64,000 nucleotides of DNA, from positions 682,001-746,000 of the forward strand of contig NZ_KI911562.1 in NCBI RefSeq assembly GCF_000515315.1. The letters run 5' to 3'. This DNA comes from Asinibacterium sp. OR53 (GTDB lineage Bacteria > Bacteroidota > Bacteroidia > Chitinophagales > Chitinophagaceae). Shown piece by piece: positions 28,249-35,860 of the stretch; the stretch's first letter is position 1; each line of letters starts with the position of its first letter. The notes beneath the pieces were generated by a model that made no database searches, was not told where the DNA came from, and saw nothing but the letters and a program-made list of their open reading frames with translations. The translations under genes were made by a program, and so were the position numbers.

Positions 28249-28270
28249 GCCCCGGACTTAAGTCCGAGGC
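28249..28270. repeat. REP-like palindrome, copy 1 (at the predicted ilv transcription start)
   Basis: Arms GCCCCGGACTT and AAGTCCGAGGC form a 22-base palindrome with the same mismatch position as copy 2. It covers the transcription start expected from the promoter at 28273-28303 and would end 12 bases before the leader ATG. It could be a repetitive extragenic palindrome or a regulator site. Confidence 0.65.
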
Positions 28271-28272
28271 TA

Positions 28273-28303
28273 TAAAAATACTCCCGCCTGTTGAAAAAAC
28301 AAA
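28273..28303 (-). promoter_or_regulatory. Promoter of the ilv leader-ilvDBNCA operon
   Basis: TTTG at 28303-28300 and TATTTTTA at 28280-28273 (7 of 8 to TAnnTTTG) are separated by 19 bases, the expected -33/-7 spacing for Bacteroidota. Transcription would start near 28266, inside palindrome copy 1, about 30 bases ahead of the leader ATG. Confidence 0.55.
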
Positions 28304-28348
28304 GAACTTTTAAAAAAATTGTGCAATCGTTCTATAACGATCGTTCGT

Positions 28349-29464
28349 TTATATAATAGTAGAGCGATTCAGCGAAGCATTGTTGCTACGCCTGTTCGCA
28401 TCTGCATTCCTTTCTATGTGTTCAGTGATCAGGTCGCCGATAGCCGTAGTGGTGTAATTGTTTACCGGATCAATGTCTTTCGATACAAACCCATTCGCCA
28501 GTGTCCAATCAACAGCTTCTCTCACAGCAACAGCTTCTTCCACCAGTTGAAAATGATCCAGCAGCATGGCCGCAGAAAGAATAGAGCCCAAAGGATTGGC
28601 AATGTCTTTTCCTGCAGCCTGCGGATAAGAACCATGTATTGGCTCAAACAGCGCTACGGTATTGCCTACCGATGCCGATGGCAGCAATCCCAGTGAACCA
28701 CTCAATACGCTCGCTTCATCACTGATGATATCGCCGAACATATTCTCGGTGAGCACCACATCGAATTGTGCGGGATTCAGGATAATCTGCATAGCAGCAT
28801 TGTCTACGAACATATAATCTACTGCTACGTCTGTATACTCTTTGGCGATCTCTTGCACCACTTTACGCCACAAACGTGATGTCTCCAGCACATTGGCCTT
28901 GTCCACCAGTGTCAATTTTTTCTTTCTTCCCTGTGCATATTTAAACGCCAGGTGTGATACCCTTTCTATTTCTGCTTTTGTATAGGTGCATTCATCAACC
29001 GCGGCCGATTGGTCTTCACTCAATTCTTTTTTACCAAAATATATGCCACCGGTGAGTTCACGGAATACAATAAAATCAACCCCTTCCATTTGTTTGGCTT
29101 TCAGGGGCGATAAATGTTGTAACGCACGGTAAGTCGTAACCGGACGGATATTGGCATACAATTGCAGCGCTTTTCTCAGCTTCAGCAAACCCTGTTCCGG
29201 CCTCACTTTTGCGGTAGGATCATTATCATATTTAGGGTGACCGATGGCACCAAAGAGGATGGCATCGCTTTTCAGGCAGGTATCGATGGTTTCGTCGGGC
29301 AAAGGATTGCCGGTTTTGTCTATCGCATCGGCACCCATGATACCATAGCTGTATTCAAAAGAATGACCGAAGCGATCCGCAATCGCATTCAGCACTTTAA
29401 TGGACTGCTGCGTTACTTCCGGGCCGATTCCATCTCCCAATATAACGGCTATCTTCTTTTCCAT
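28349..29464 (-). CDS. leuB: 3-isopropylmalate dehydrogenase
   Basis: 371 residues. It oxidises and decarboxylates 3-isopropylmalate with NAD+. GDGIGPEV at the start, ELTGGIYFG, the substrate-binding Arg region and NMFGDIISDEASVLSGSLG are characteristic of LeuB and separate it from isocitrate dehydrogenase. The C-terminus runs about 15 residues past the conserved end (NADANRRSNNASLNRS). It is 31 bases downstream of the ABC ATPase gene and ends the leu segment. Confidence 0.97.
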   Translation of the reverse strand: MEKKIAVILGDGIGPEVTQQSIKVLNAIADRFGHSFEYSYGIMGADAIDKTGNPLPDETIDTCLKSDAILFGAIGHPKYDNDPTAKVRPEQGLLKLRKALQLYANIRPVTTYRALQHLSPLKAKQMEGVDFIVFRELTGGIYFGKKELSEDQSAAVDECTYTKAEIERVSHLAFKYAQGRKKKLTLVDKANVLETSRLWRKVVQEIAKEYTDVAVDYMFVDNAAMQIILNPAQFDVVLTENMFGDIISDEASVLSGSLGLLPSASVGNTVALFEPIHGSYPQAAGKDIANPLGSILSAAMLLDHFQLVEEAVAVREAVDWTLANGFVSKDIDPVNNYTTTAIGDLITEHIERNADANRRSNNASLNRSTII

Positions 29465-29495
29465 ACTGTATAATTATTTGGTTGTTAGTTTTAGT

Positions 29496-30941
29496 TTAAG
29501 CTGCGATTTTTCCTGATTCCAATAATAATGTTCTCGTTACACAAGAAGGCACTTCTTCATTGTAATGACTTACATAGATCAGCGTCTTCTTCAATACCGT
29601 GCAGATATCATTGACCATCGCAACAAATGCTGCTGCCATCTGGGCATCCAGTCCCTGACAGGGTTCATCCAGTATCAGCAGCGGCGGGTTCTTCACCATG
29701 GCCCTCGTCAGCAATACCAGTCTTTGCTCTCCATTGGATAATTGCAACAACGGCCTGTTGGCAAAATCTGTTAGTTGCAATAATTCCATCCAGTGCAGGG
29801 TGATCTTTTTCTGTTGACCGGTGAGCTGCCTGAACAGACCAATTGTATCAAACAAGCCGGACGCAACTACTTCAAAGCAGGTAGCGCCCGGCTCAAAATG
29901 CTGATGCAACTCAGGTGATACATAACCGATCTTCTGTTTGATATCCCAGATGCTTTCTCCACTTCCTTTCCTCCTGTCGAACAAATAGATTTCATTGGCA
30001 AATGCCTGCGGGTTATCGCCGTTCACCAGGCTCAACAAGGTAGACTTGCCTGCTCCATTGCCACCGGCTATACGCCAGCATTCTCCACGCTTCACCTCCC
30101 AGTTGATATTGTGCAGTATCTTTTTATTGCCGTAGGTTACATTGGTATTCACCATTTTAACCGCAGTAGCAAAATTGTCGTAACGATAAGCTTCCGGTAT
30201 GCCCTGTTGAATAGGCAATGCCTGCTTTGCAACAGTACCTGTTGCCGGTTTATGCAGATCAAATTCCTGATGTGTTATCCTGGGTTGCAGGGAACCTTTT
30301 TCCAGCACAGCCACATGGGTTACTGCAGGCGGTATTTCCGATTCGGTAGTAACCAGCAGTATGCCGATTCCTTTTACAGCCAGTTGTTCCATGATCATAC
30401 TGAGCGAATACCTGGAAGCCGTATCGAGTCCGGTATATGGATTGTCGAACAGCAGCCAGTCGGCCTGCCGAAGCAAAGCTTTCGCCAGCTGTAATTTTTT
30501 TTGTTCTCCGTTCGACAATTGTATCAAACGGGTGTATCGCACGTGGGTAATACCCAACCAAGATAACACATCGGCAATGGCCTGGTCATCCGTAGTGATC
30601 TGTTGCAGCACATCATTCAATGATACCGTATCTTCTGCATCGGATGAATTGAACCGTTGTTGATAGTAAAAAGAAGAAACGTTAGAGAGGTTCTTGAATT
30701 TGTGTTGTTGGGTAATAGCTACAACACGGGGCTCACCATTGTGGCGGGCCGTGAACGATATATCGCCGCGACTGAAACAATGACCCGAAAGCGCTTTGAT
30801 CAATGTAGATTTTCCGCTACCCGATTTACCCACCACAGCCAGCACTTCTCCTTCATGTACAGCAAAAGAAACATCTTTCAGTATGGTTTTACCCGACAAC
30901 TGAACCGTCAGATGTTCTACCTGTAATGAAGTTGTTTTCAT
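29496..30941 (-). CDS. ModF-like protein with two ABC ATPase domains, inserted in the leu operon
   Basis: 481 residues, two ABC ATPase domains and no membrane segment. Domain 1 has Walker [10 protein letters not shown] (38-46) and signature LSNGEQ (142-147). Domain 2 has GGNGAGKST (293-301), signature LSNGEQ (401-406) and Walker B LLILDEP with Glu426. The segment [20 protein letters not shown] (about 315-334) closely matches E. coli ModF (PhrA) as I remember it. In domain 1 the Walker B reads LLFDNP, so Asn167 replaces the catalytic Glu and that site probably binds but hydrolyses ATP poorly. Its ATG overlaps the leuD stop as ATGA, so it is translated with the leucine genes. Its role there is unknown. 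Confidence 0.88.
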   Translation of the reverse strand: MKTTSLQVEHLTVQLSGKTILKDVSFAVHEGEVLAVVGKSGSGKSTLIKALSGHCFSRGDISFTARHNGEPRVVAITQQHKFKNLSNVSSFYYQQRFNSSDAEDTVSLNDVLQQITTDDQAIADVLSWLGITHVRYTRLIQLSNGEQKKLQLAKALLRQADWLLFDNPYTGLDTASRYSLSMIMEQLAVKGIGILLVTTESEIPPAVTHVAVLEKGSLQPRITHQEFDLHKPATGTVAKQALPIQQGIPEAYRYDNFATAVKMVNTNVTYGNKKILHNINWEVKRGECWRIAGGNGAGKSTLLSLVNGDNPQAFANEIYLFDRRKGSGESIWDIKQKIGYVSPELHQHFEPGATCFEVVASGLFDTIGLFRQLTGQQKKITLHWMELLQLTDFANRPLLQLSNGEQRLVLLTRAMVKNPPLLILDEPCQGLDAQMAAAFVAMVNDICTVLKKTLIYVSHYNEEVPSCVTRTLLLESGKIAA

Positions 30942-31519
30942 CGTTGCAATTCAAATGCTTCAATATCTTTTTTAATGCTCAGCAGGAAATCGATATCATC
31001 GTATCCGTTGAGCAGGCATGTTTTCTTGTATGCGTTGATCTCGAACTTTTCCTGTTCGCCCGTACCATCGATGGTAATGGTCTGCTGTTCGAGGTTAACC
31101 GTTACTGTAGCAGCTTCACCTTGTGCAAATAATTTTTGCAGGAAGTTTTCGCTCACCGTCACCGGCAGCACGCCATTGTTCAATGCATTATTCTTGAAGA
31201 TGTCGGCAAAGAAGCTCGACACCACCACTTTAAATCCATAGTCCTGGATAGCCCATGCCGCATGTTCGCGTGAAGAGCCGCATCCGAAATTTTTACCGGC
31301 TACCAGTATCTCGCCACTGTATTTCGGCTGGTTGAGCACGAAATCTGCTTTGGGTTTTGCTTCATCATTGTTCTCATAACGCCAGTCGCGAAACAGGTTC
31401 TTTCCAAAACCATCCCTCGTAGTTGCTTTTAAAAAGCGGGCGGGAATGATCTGGTCTGTATCCACGTTTTCCATCTGCAACGGAACAAATCTGCTATGTA
31501 TGGTACTTAATGCCTGCAT
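30938..31519 (-). CDS. leuD: 3-isopropylmalate dehydratase, small subunit
   Basis: 193 residues. [13 protein letters not shown] and [15 protein letters not shown] are the hallmark segments of the swivelling subunit that completes the isomerase with LeuC. It begins 13 bases after the leuC stop. The last four bases overlap the next gene's ATG. Confidence 0.96.
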   Translation of the reverse strand: MQALSTIHSRFVPLQMENVDTDQIIPARFLKATTRDGFGKNLFRDWRYENNDEAKPKADFVLNQPKYSGEILVAGKNFGCGSSREHAAWAIQDYGFKVVVSSFFADIFKNNALNNGVLPVTVSENFLQKLFAQGEAATVTVNLEQQTITIDGTGEQEKFEINAYKKTCLLNGYDDIDFLLSIKKDIEAFELQR

Positions 31520-31532
31520 GTCTTCTATTTGA

Positions 31533-32906
31533 TTAGATTAACTCCCTAACATCTGTTACAACACCGGTGATGGCAGCAGCTGCCGCTGTAAGCGGACTCG
31601 CCAGCAACGTACGCGCACCGGCGCCTTGTCTGCCTTCGAAATTCCGGTTACTGGTGCTGATGCAATATTCACCCGCAGGTATCTTGTCTTCATTCATTCC
31701 CAAACAGGCACTGCATCCTGCCTGCCTGATCTCAAAACCGGCTTCTTCAAATATTTTATCAAGACCTTCCGCCTTTACCTGTTTAGATACCTGCTGTGAT
31801 CCGGGAACGATCATCACCTGCACTTTATCGCTCTTCCTTTTTCCCTTGATCAATGAAGCCACCATGCGCAGGTCTTCTATCCTTGAATTGGTGCAACTTC
31901 CAATGAATACATGCTGCACGGGCATACCCAGCAAGGGCTTGCCGGCTTCCAGTCCCATATATTGCAAAGCTTTTGCATTATCGCTGCCTGAAGGTATTTT
32001 ACCATTCACGGCAATGCCTTGTCCGGGATTGGTACCATAAGTGATCATGGGTTCTATATCTGCTGCATTGATATGAAGTTCTTCATCGAACGCAGCATCT
32101 GCATCGCTGTACAATGTTTTCCATTCGGCCAGTTTCTTTTCCCAGGCTTCTCCCTGGGGTGCGAATTCGCGGCCTTTTATATAAGCGAAGGTTACTTCAT
32201 CGGGAGCGATCATACCACCACGGGCGCCCATTTCAATACTCATATTGCAAATAGTCATGCGGGCTTCCATGGAAAGTGAACGAATAGCAGAACCTGCATA
32301 TTCAACAAAATAGCCGGTACCACCGCTCGCAGAGATCAGTGCAATGATGTGCAGGATGATGTCTTTTGAAACAACGCCTTTGTTCAGTTCACCTTCAATG
32401 TTGATGCGCATCAGCTTGGGCTTGCTCTGCATCAGGCATTGCGATGCGAATACCATTTCCACTTCACTGGTTCCTATTCCAAAAGCAATAGCACCAAATG
32501 CACCATGTGTAGAAGTGTGACTATCGCCACATACAATGGTCATGCCCGGTTGCGTAATACCTAGTTCAGGTCCTATTACATGTACAATGCCCTGGTAAGG
32601 ATGTCCGAGTCCATACAACTCCACACCATGATGCGCACAATTCTCTTTCAGTTGTTGTACCTGTAACCTCGACAGTTCATCTTTAATAGGCAAATGTTGG
32701 TTGATCGTAGGCACGTTATGATCGGCAGTGGCCACTATCTGCTGCGGGCGAAAAAGTGAGATACCCCTTTTTTCGAGGCCTTTGAAAGCTTGCGGACTGG
32801 TCACTTCATGGATGAAATGTTTGTCGATATACAGCACGGAGGGACCGCCTTCCACTTCCTTAACAATGTGCTTTTCCCAAATCTTATCGAATAATGTTTT
32901 TGACAT
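31533..32906 (-). CDS. leuC: 3-isopropylmalate dehydratase, large subunit
   Basis: 457 residues from the ATG at 32906 ([15 protein letters not shown]), the usual LeuC start. A longer reading from 32948 would run through a 10-base-pair hairpin and add 14 atypical residues. It is an aconitase-family enzyme with [4Fe-4S] cysteines in IGSCTNSR and [10 protein letters not shown], and the [14 protein letters not shown] segment is also present. It interconverts 2- and 3-isopropylmalate with LeuD, encoded next. Confidence 0.96.
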   Translation of the reverse strand: MSKTLFDKIWEKHIVKEVEGGPSVLYIDKHFIHEVTSPQAFKGLEKRGISLFRPQQIVATADHNVPTINQHLPIKDELSRLQVQQLKENCAHHGVELYGLGHPYQGIVHVIGPELGITQPGMTIVCGDSHTSTHGAFGAIAFGIGTSEVEMVFASQCLMQSKPKLMRINIEGELNKGVVSKDIILHIIALISASGGTGYFVEYAGSAIRSLSMEARMTICNMSIEMGARGGMIAPDEVTFAYIKGREFAPQGEAWEKKLAEWKTLYSDADAAFDEELHINAADIEPMITYGTNPGQGIAVNGKIPSGSDNAKALQYMGLEAGKPLLGMPVQHVFIGSCTNSRIEDLRMVASLIKGKRKSDKVQVMIVPGSQQVSKQVKAEGLDKIFEEAGFEIRQAGCSACLGMNEDKIPAGEYCISTSNRNFEGRQGAGARTLLASPLTAAAAAITGVVTDVRELI

Positions 32907-32926
32907 GAGATTGATCTTGAATAAAG

Positions 32927-32950
32927 GCGTGGCATGAGAACATGCCACGC
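32927..32950 (-). terminator. Intercistronic hairpin between leuA and leuC
   Basis: GCGTGGCATG and CATGCCACGC form a perfect 10-base-pair stem with a four-base loop. On the coding strand it is followed by CTTTATTC. The stem is strong but the T run is weak, so partial termination or mRNA processing is more likely than full termination. Confidence 0.5.
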
Positions 32951-32982
32951 GAACTAACTAAAACTATACATATGAGAAAATC

Positions 32983-34149
32983 CTAAGTTGTTGCCGGCAC
33001 AGCTTTATATGTGCTGGCCAGTTGATGCAGGTCTGCTTCCTCCACTTCTTTTTTCCTGTCTGCTACCTGTAGAAATGACTGGTATAGTATATCTATATCA
33101 TTCCGGTTAAATTGGTATCCCAATTTTTGGAGGCGATGTGCCAGGGCACTGCGTCCACTGCGGGCGGTCAGCACAATCTTGCTGCCATCGGCGCCCACTT
33201 CTTCGGGGTTGATGATTTCGTAGGTCTGTGCATCTTTCAGGAAGCCATCCTGGTGAATGCCGGAAGAATGGGAGAATGCATTGGCACCTACAATGGCTTT
33301 ATTGGGCTGAACCGGCATACGCATGGTATCCGATACATCGCGACTCATGGGGTTCAGCAATTGTGACTGGATATTGGTATAATAACCCAGGTCTTTGTGT
33401 TGTTTGATCACCATCACTACTTCTTCAAGTGAAGTATTTCCGGCGCGCTCACCCAATCCGTTCACGGTACATTCTATCTGGCGGGCGCCATTAATCACAC
33501 CTGAAATGGAATTGGCGGTGGCCAGTCCCAGGTCATTATGACAATGACAGGAAATAATGGCCTTATCGATATTGGAAACGTTATTTTTCAGAAAAGCGAT
33601 CTTCTCGCCATATTGATGCGGCAGGCAATACCCGGTGGTATCAGGAATATTCACCACGGTGGCGCCGGCTGCGATCACGGCTTCGATTACACGTGCCAAG
33701 TATTCATTATTGGTACGTCCGGCATCTTCGGCATAAAACTCCACATCATCGGTAAAATTCCTGGCCCATTTCACGGCCTGTACCGCTCTTTCCAGGATTT
33801 CTTCCCGGGTGGCATTGAATTTAGATTTGATATGAAAATCGGAAGTACCAATACCGGTATGTATTCTTGGTCTTTTCGCATATTTAAGCGCCTGAGCGGC
33901 CACTTCAATATCTTTTTGCACGGCGCGGCTCAGTCCGCATACCGTTGCATTTGTAATCGCTTTGGCTATTTGTTCTACAGATTCAAAATCTCCCGGACTG
34001 GAGATGGGAAAGCCAGCTTCAAGGATGTCTACACCCAACGACTCCAGCTTCAGTGCCAGTTCCAGCTTCTCTTTGGTATTGAGTTTGCAGCCGGGCACCT
34101 GTTCTCCGTCGCGGAGCGTAGTATCGAAAATGTACACCTTTTCAGCCAT
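32983..34149 (-). CDS. leuA: 2-isopropylmalate synthase, short form
   Basis: 388 residues from the ATG at 34149 ([20 protein letters not shown]). The longer frame to 34203 starts with TTG and adds 18 unconserved residues. It condenses acetyl-CoA with 2-oxoisovalerate. [12 protein letters not shown] and [13 protein letters not shown] hold the metal and catalytic residues, GNTSLEEVV and [11 protein letters not shown] follow. The chain ends about where the C-terminal leucine-binding domain begins in full-length LeuA (about 500-520 residues), so feedback inhibition is probably absent. Neighbours leuC and leuD support LeuA over the related homocitrate or citramalate synthases. Confidence 0.93.
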   Translation of the reverse strand: MAEKVYIFDTTLRDGEQVPGCKLNTKEKLELALKLESLGVDILEAGFPISSPGDFESVEQIAKAITNATVCGLSRAVQKDIEVAAQALKYAKRPRIHTGIGTSDFHIKSKFNATREEILERAVQAVKWARNFTDDVEFYAEDAGRTNNEYLARVIEAVIAAGATVVNIPDTTGYCLPHQYGEKIAFLKNNVSNIDKAIISCHCHNDLGLATANSISGVINGARQIECTVNGLGERAGNTSLEEVVMVIKQHKDLGYYTNIQSQLLNPMSRDVSDTMRMPVQPNKAIVGANAFSHSSGIHQDGFLKDAQTYEIINPEEVGADGSKIVLTARSGRSALAHRLQKLGYQFNRNDIDILYQSFLQVADRKKEVEEADLHQLASTYKAVPATT

Positions 34150-34200
34150 GAATCTTTCTATTTTATTCGAATTTAGAGGGATATCACTGGCCGATAAGTT

Positions 34201-34208
34201 CAAAATTG
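34201..34208 (-). promoter_or_regulatory. Possible -7 element for leuA
   Basis: CAATTTTG matches 7 of 8 positions of TAnnTTTG and would start transcription about 45 bases before the leuA ATG. No clean -33 TTG is seen at the right distance. I found no leucine-rich leader peptide in this region, unlike in front of ilvD and thrA. Confidence 0.3.
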
Positions 34209-34288
34209 GCGTTATTTTACATCCTGTAAACAGTGCCCGGGGCCTTGTAACCCTTATTGGTATTGGATTTTAGTATAAATGAATTACG

Positions 34289-35860
34289 ATGCCCAACCGT
34301 TCTACCGATGCACTTTTCCAGCTGGTTCAATCGCTCGAAAGGTCTGAAAAACGCAACTTCAAGCTCTATATGAACCGGATTTCGGCCGGAGGAGGTGGTG
34401 ATTTGAAGATTGTGCAGCTTTTCGATGCCCTGGATAAGATGAAACAATATGATGAGGAAGCCCTCCTGAAAAAGAACCCTTCCCTTCAAAAACAGCAGCT
34501 TTCCAATCTCAAAGCCCACCTGTACCACGAGCTCCTGGCCAGCCTGCGCCTGTTGAAACAGGAAGAGAATATCGACCTGCAGCTGCATGAGCAGCTCGAT
34601 TTTGCCCGTTTATTATACAACAAGGGGTTGTATCACCAAAGTTTGCGGATACTCGACCGCATTAAAGACCTGGCCCGTACCAATAACCAGGTCACTTATA
34701 TCGGGCAGGTATTATTCTTAGAGAAAAAGATCGAATCGCTGCATATTACCCGGAGTATGCAGGACCGGGCGGAGCGGCTCAGCGCCGAAGTGGAAGAAGT
34801 GAATGCGCGGCTTTCTGTTATCGGTAAACTGTCAAATCTTTCCCTGCTATTATACAGTTGGTATATCCGTAATGGTCACGCCCGCAATGAAAAAGATACG
34901 GCAGCGCTGGATCTTTTTTTCAAGCAGGATGTACTGCAGCATAGCCAGACCTGCAAAGGCTTTTATGAACGACTCTATCTTTATCAGTGTTACTGTTGGT
35001 ATGCCTTCATTACCCAGGATTTTCTGATGTATTACCGTTATTGCCAGAAATGGGTAGACATTTTCGATAGTGATCCCAAAATGATCGAAATAGAGACTGC
35101 TCATTATATCAAGGGCATGCACAACCTCATGAGTGCGCATTTCGATCTCAGGAATTACCAGAAATTCAACGAGTCGATCGAGGTGTTTGAAAAATTCACC
35201 GAAACACCTGTGATTCAAGGCAACCAGAACAACCTCATTCAAACTTTCATTTACCTGGTAACCGCCAAGTTGAACAAACATTTCATGGAAGGGACTTTTA
35301 CAGAAGGGCTCTACCTGGTTCCTTATATTGAAGAGAAGATCAAAGAATACGAATTGTATCTCGACAGGCACCGGATATTGGTATTCTATTATAAAATAGC
35401 ATCACTCTATTTCGGTAGCGGCGATCATGATAAAAGCATCGATTACCTCAATAAGATCATCAACCTTAAAGTAGACCTACGCACCGATCTGCAATGTTAT
35501 GCACGCCTGCTTCACCTGATTGCACATTATGAGTTGGGCAATTTTGAATTGCTGGAATACCTGTTGAAATCGGTTTACCGCTTCATGGCCAAGATGGAGA
35601 ACCTGAGCACTGTTGAAGAAAAGATTTTTGCTTTTTTGAGAAACTCTTTCCGGTTAACGCCCCGTCAGCTGAAACCGCAATTCGAAACGCTGTTACAAAC
35701 ATTGAAACCGCTCGAAAAAAATCGTTTGGAAAGTCGCGCCTTCATGTACCTCGATATCATTTCCTGGCTCGAAAGCAAGATCGACCAGAAACCGGTGCAG
35801 GATATTATCCGGCAAAAATTCCTGGATGCCAGGCGTAATAAAACCGATCAAACGGTTTGA
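34289..35860 (+). CDS. Helical-repeat protein of unknown function
   Basis: 523 residues, no signal peptide or membrane segment. It is almost wholly alpha-helical by composition, with TPR-like stretches such as LARLLYNKGLYHQSLRILDRI and IASLYFGSGDHDKSIDYLNKI. I do not recognise a named family. It resembles large cytoplasmic tetratricopeptide-type scaffold proteins seen in Chitinophagaceae genomes. It is divergent from leuA and convergent with, and overlapping by 13 bases, the kinase gene at 35848. No catalytic motif was seen, so a protein-binding role is the only reasonable guess. Confidence 0.75.
   Translation: MPNRSTDALFQLVQSLERSEKRNFKLYMNRISAGGGGDLKIVQLFDALDKMKQYDEEALLKKNPSLQKQQLSNLKAHLYHELLASLRLLKQEENIDLQLHEQLDFARLLYNKGLYHQSLRILDRIKDLARTNNQVTYIGQVLFLEKKIESLHITRSMQDRAERLSAEVEEVNARLSVIGKLSNLSLLLYSWYIRNGHARNEKDTAALDLFFKQDVLQHSQTCKGFYERLYLYQCYCWYAFITQDFLMYYRYCQKWVDIFDSDPKMIEIETAHYIKGMHNLMSAHFDLRNYQKFNESIEVFEKFTETPVIQGNQNNLIQTFIYLVTAKLNKHFMEGTFTEGLYLVPYIEEKIKEYELYLDRHRILVFYYKIASLYFGSGDHDKSIDYLNKIINLKVDLRTDLQCYARLLHLIAHYELGNFELLEYLLKSVYRFMAKMENLSTVEEKIFAFLRNSFRLTPRQLKPQFETLLQTLKPLEKNRLESRAFMYLDIISWLESKIDQKPVQDIIRQKFLDARRNKTDQTV

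Noticed and set aside
28319..28696. Plus-strand ORF over the leuB end
   Set aside because: It lies almost wholly antisense to leuB, and its composition is that of a shadow frame.
32907..32948. Extended N-terminus of leuC
   Set aside because: It would place a perfect hairpin inside the coding region. [10 protein letters not shown] at 32906 is the normal LeuC start.
34150..34288. Possible leucine leader peptide before leuA
   Set aside because: I searched the minus strand here. The only ATG ahead of the gene start is followed at once by a stop, and there is no Leu-rich run.
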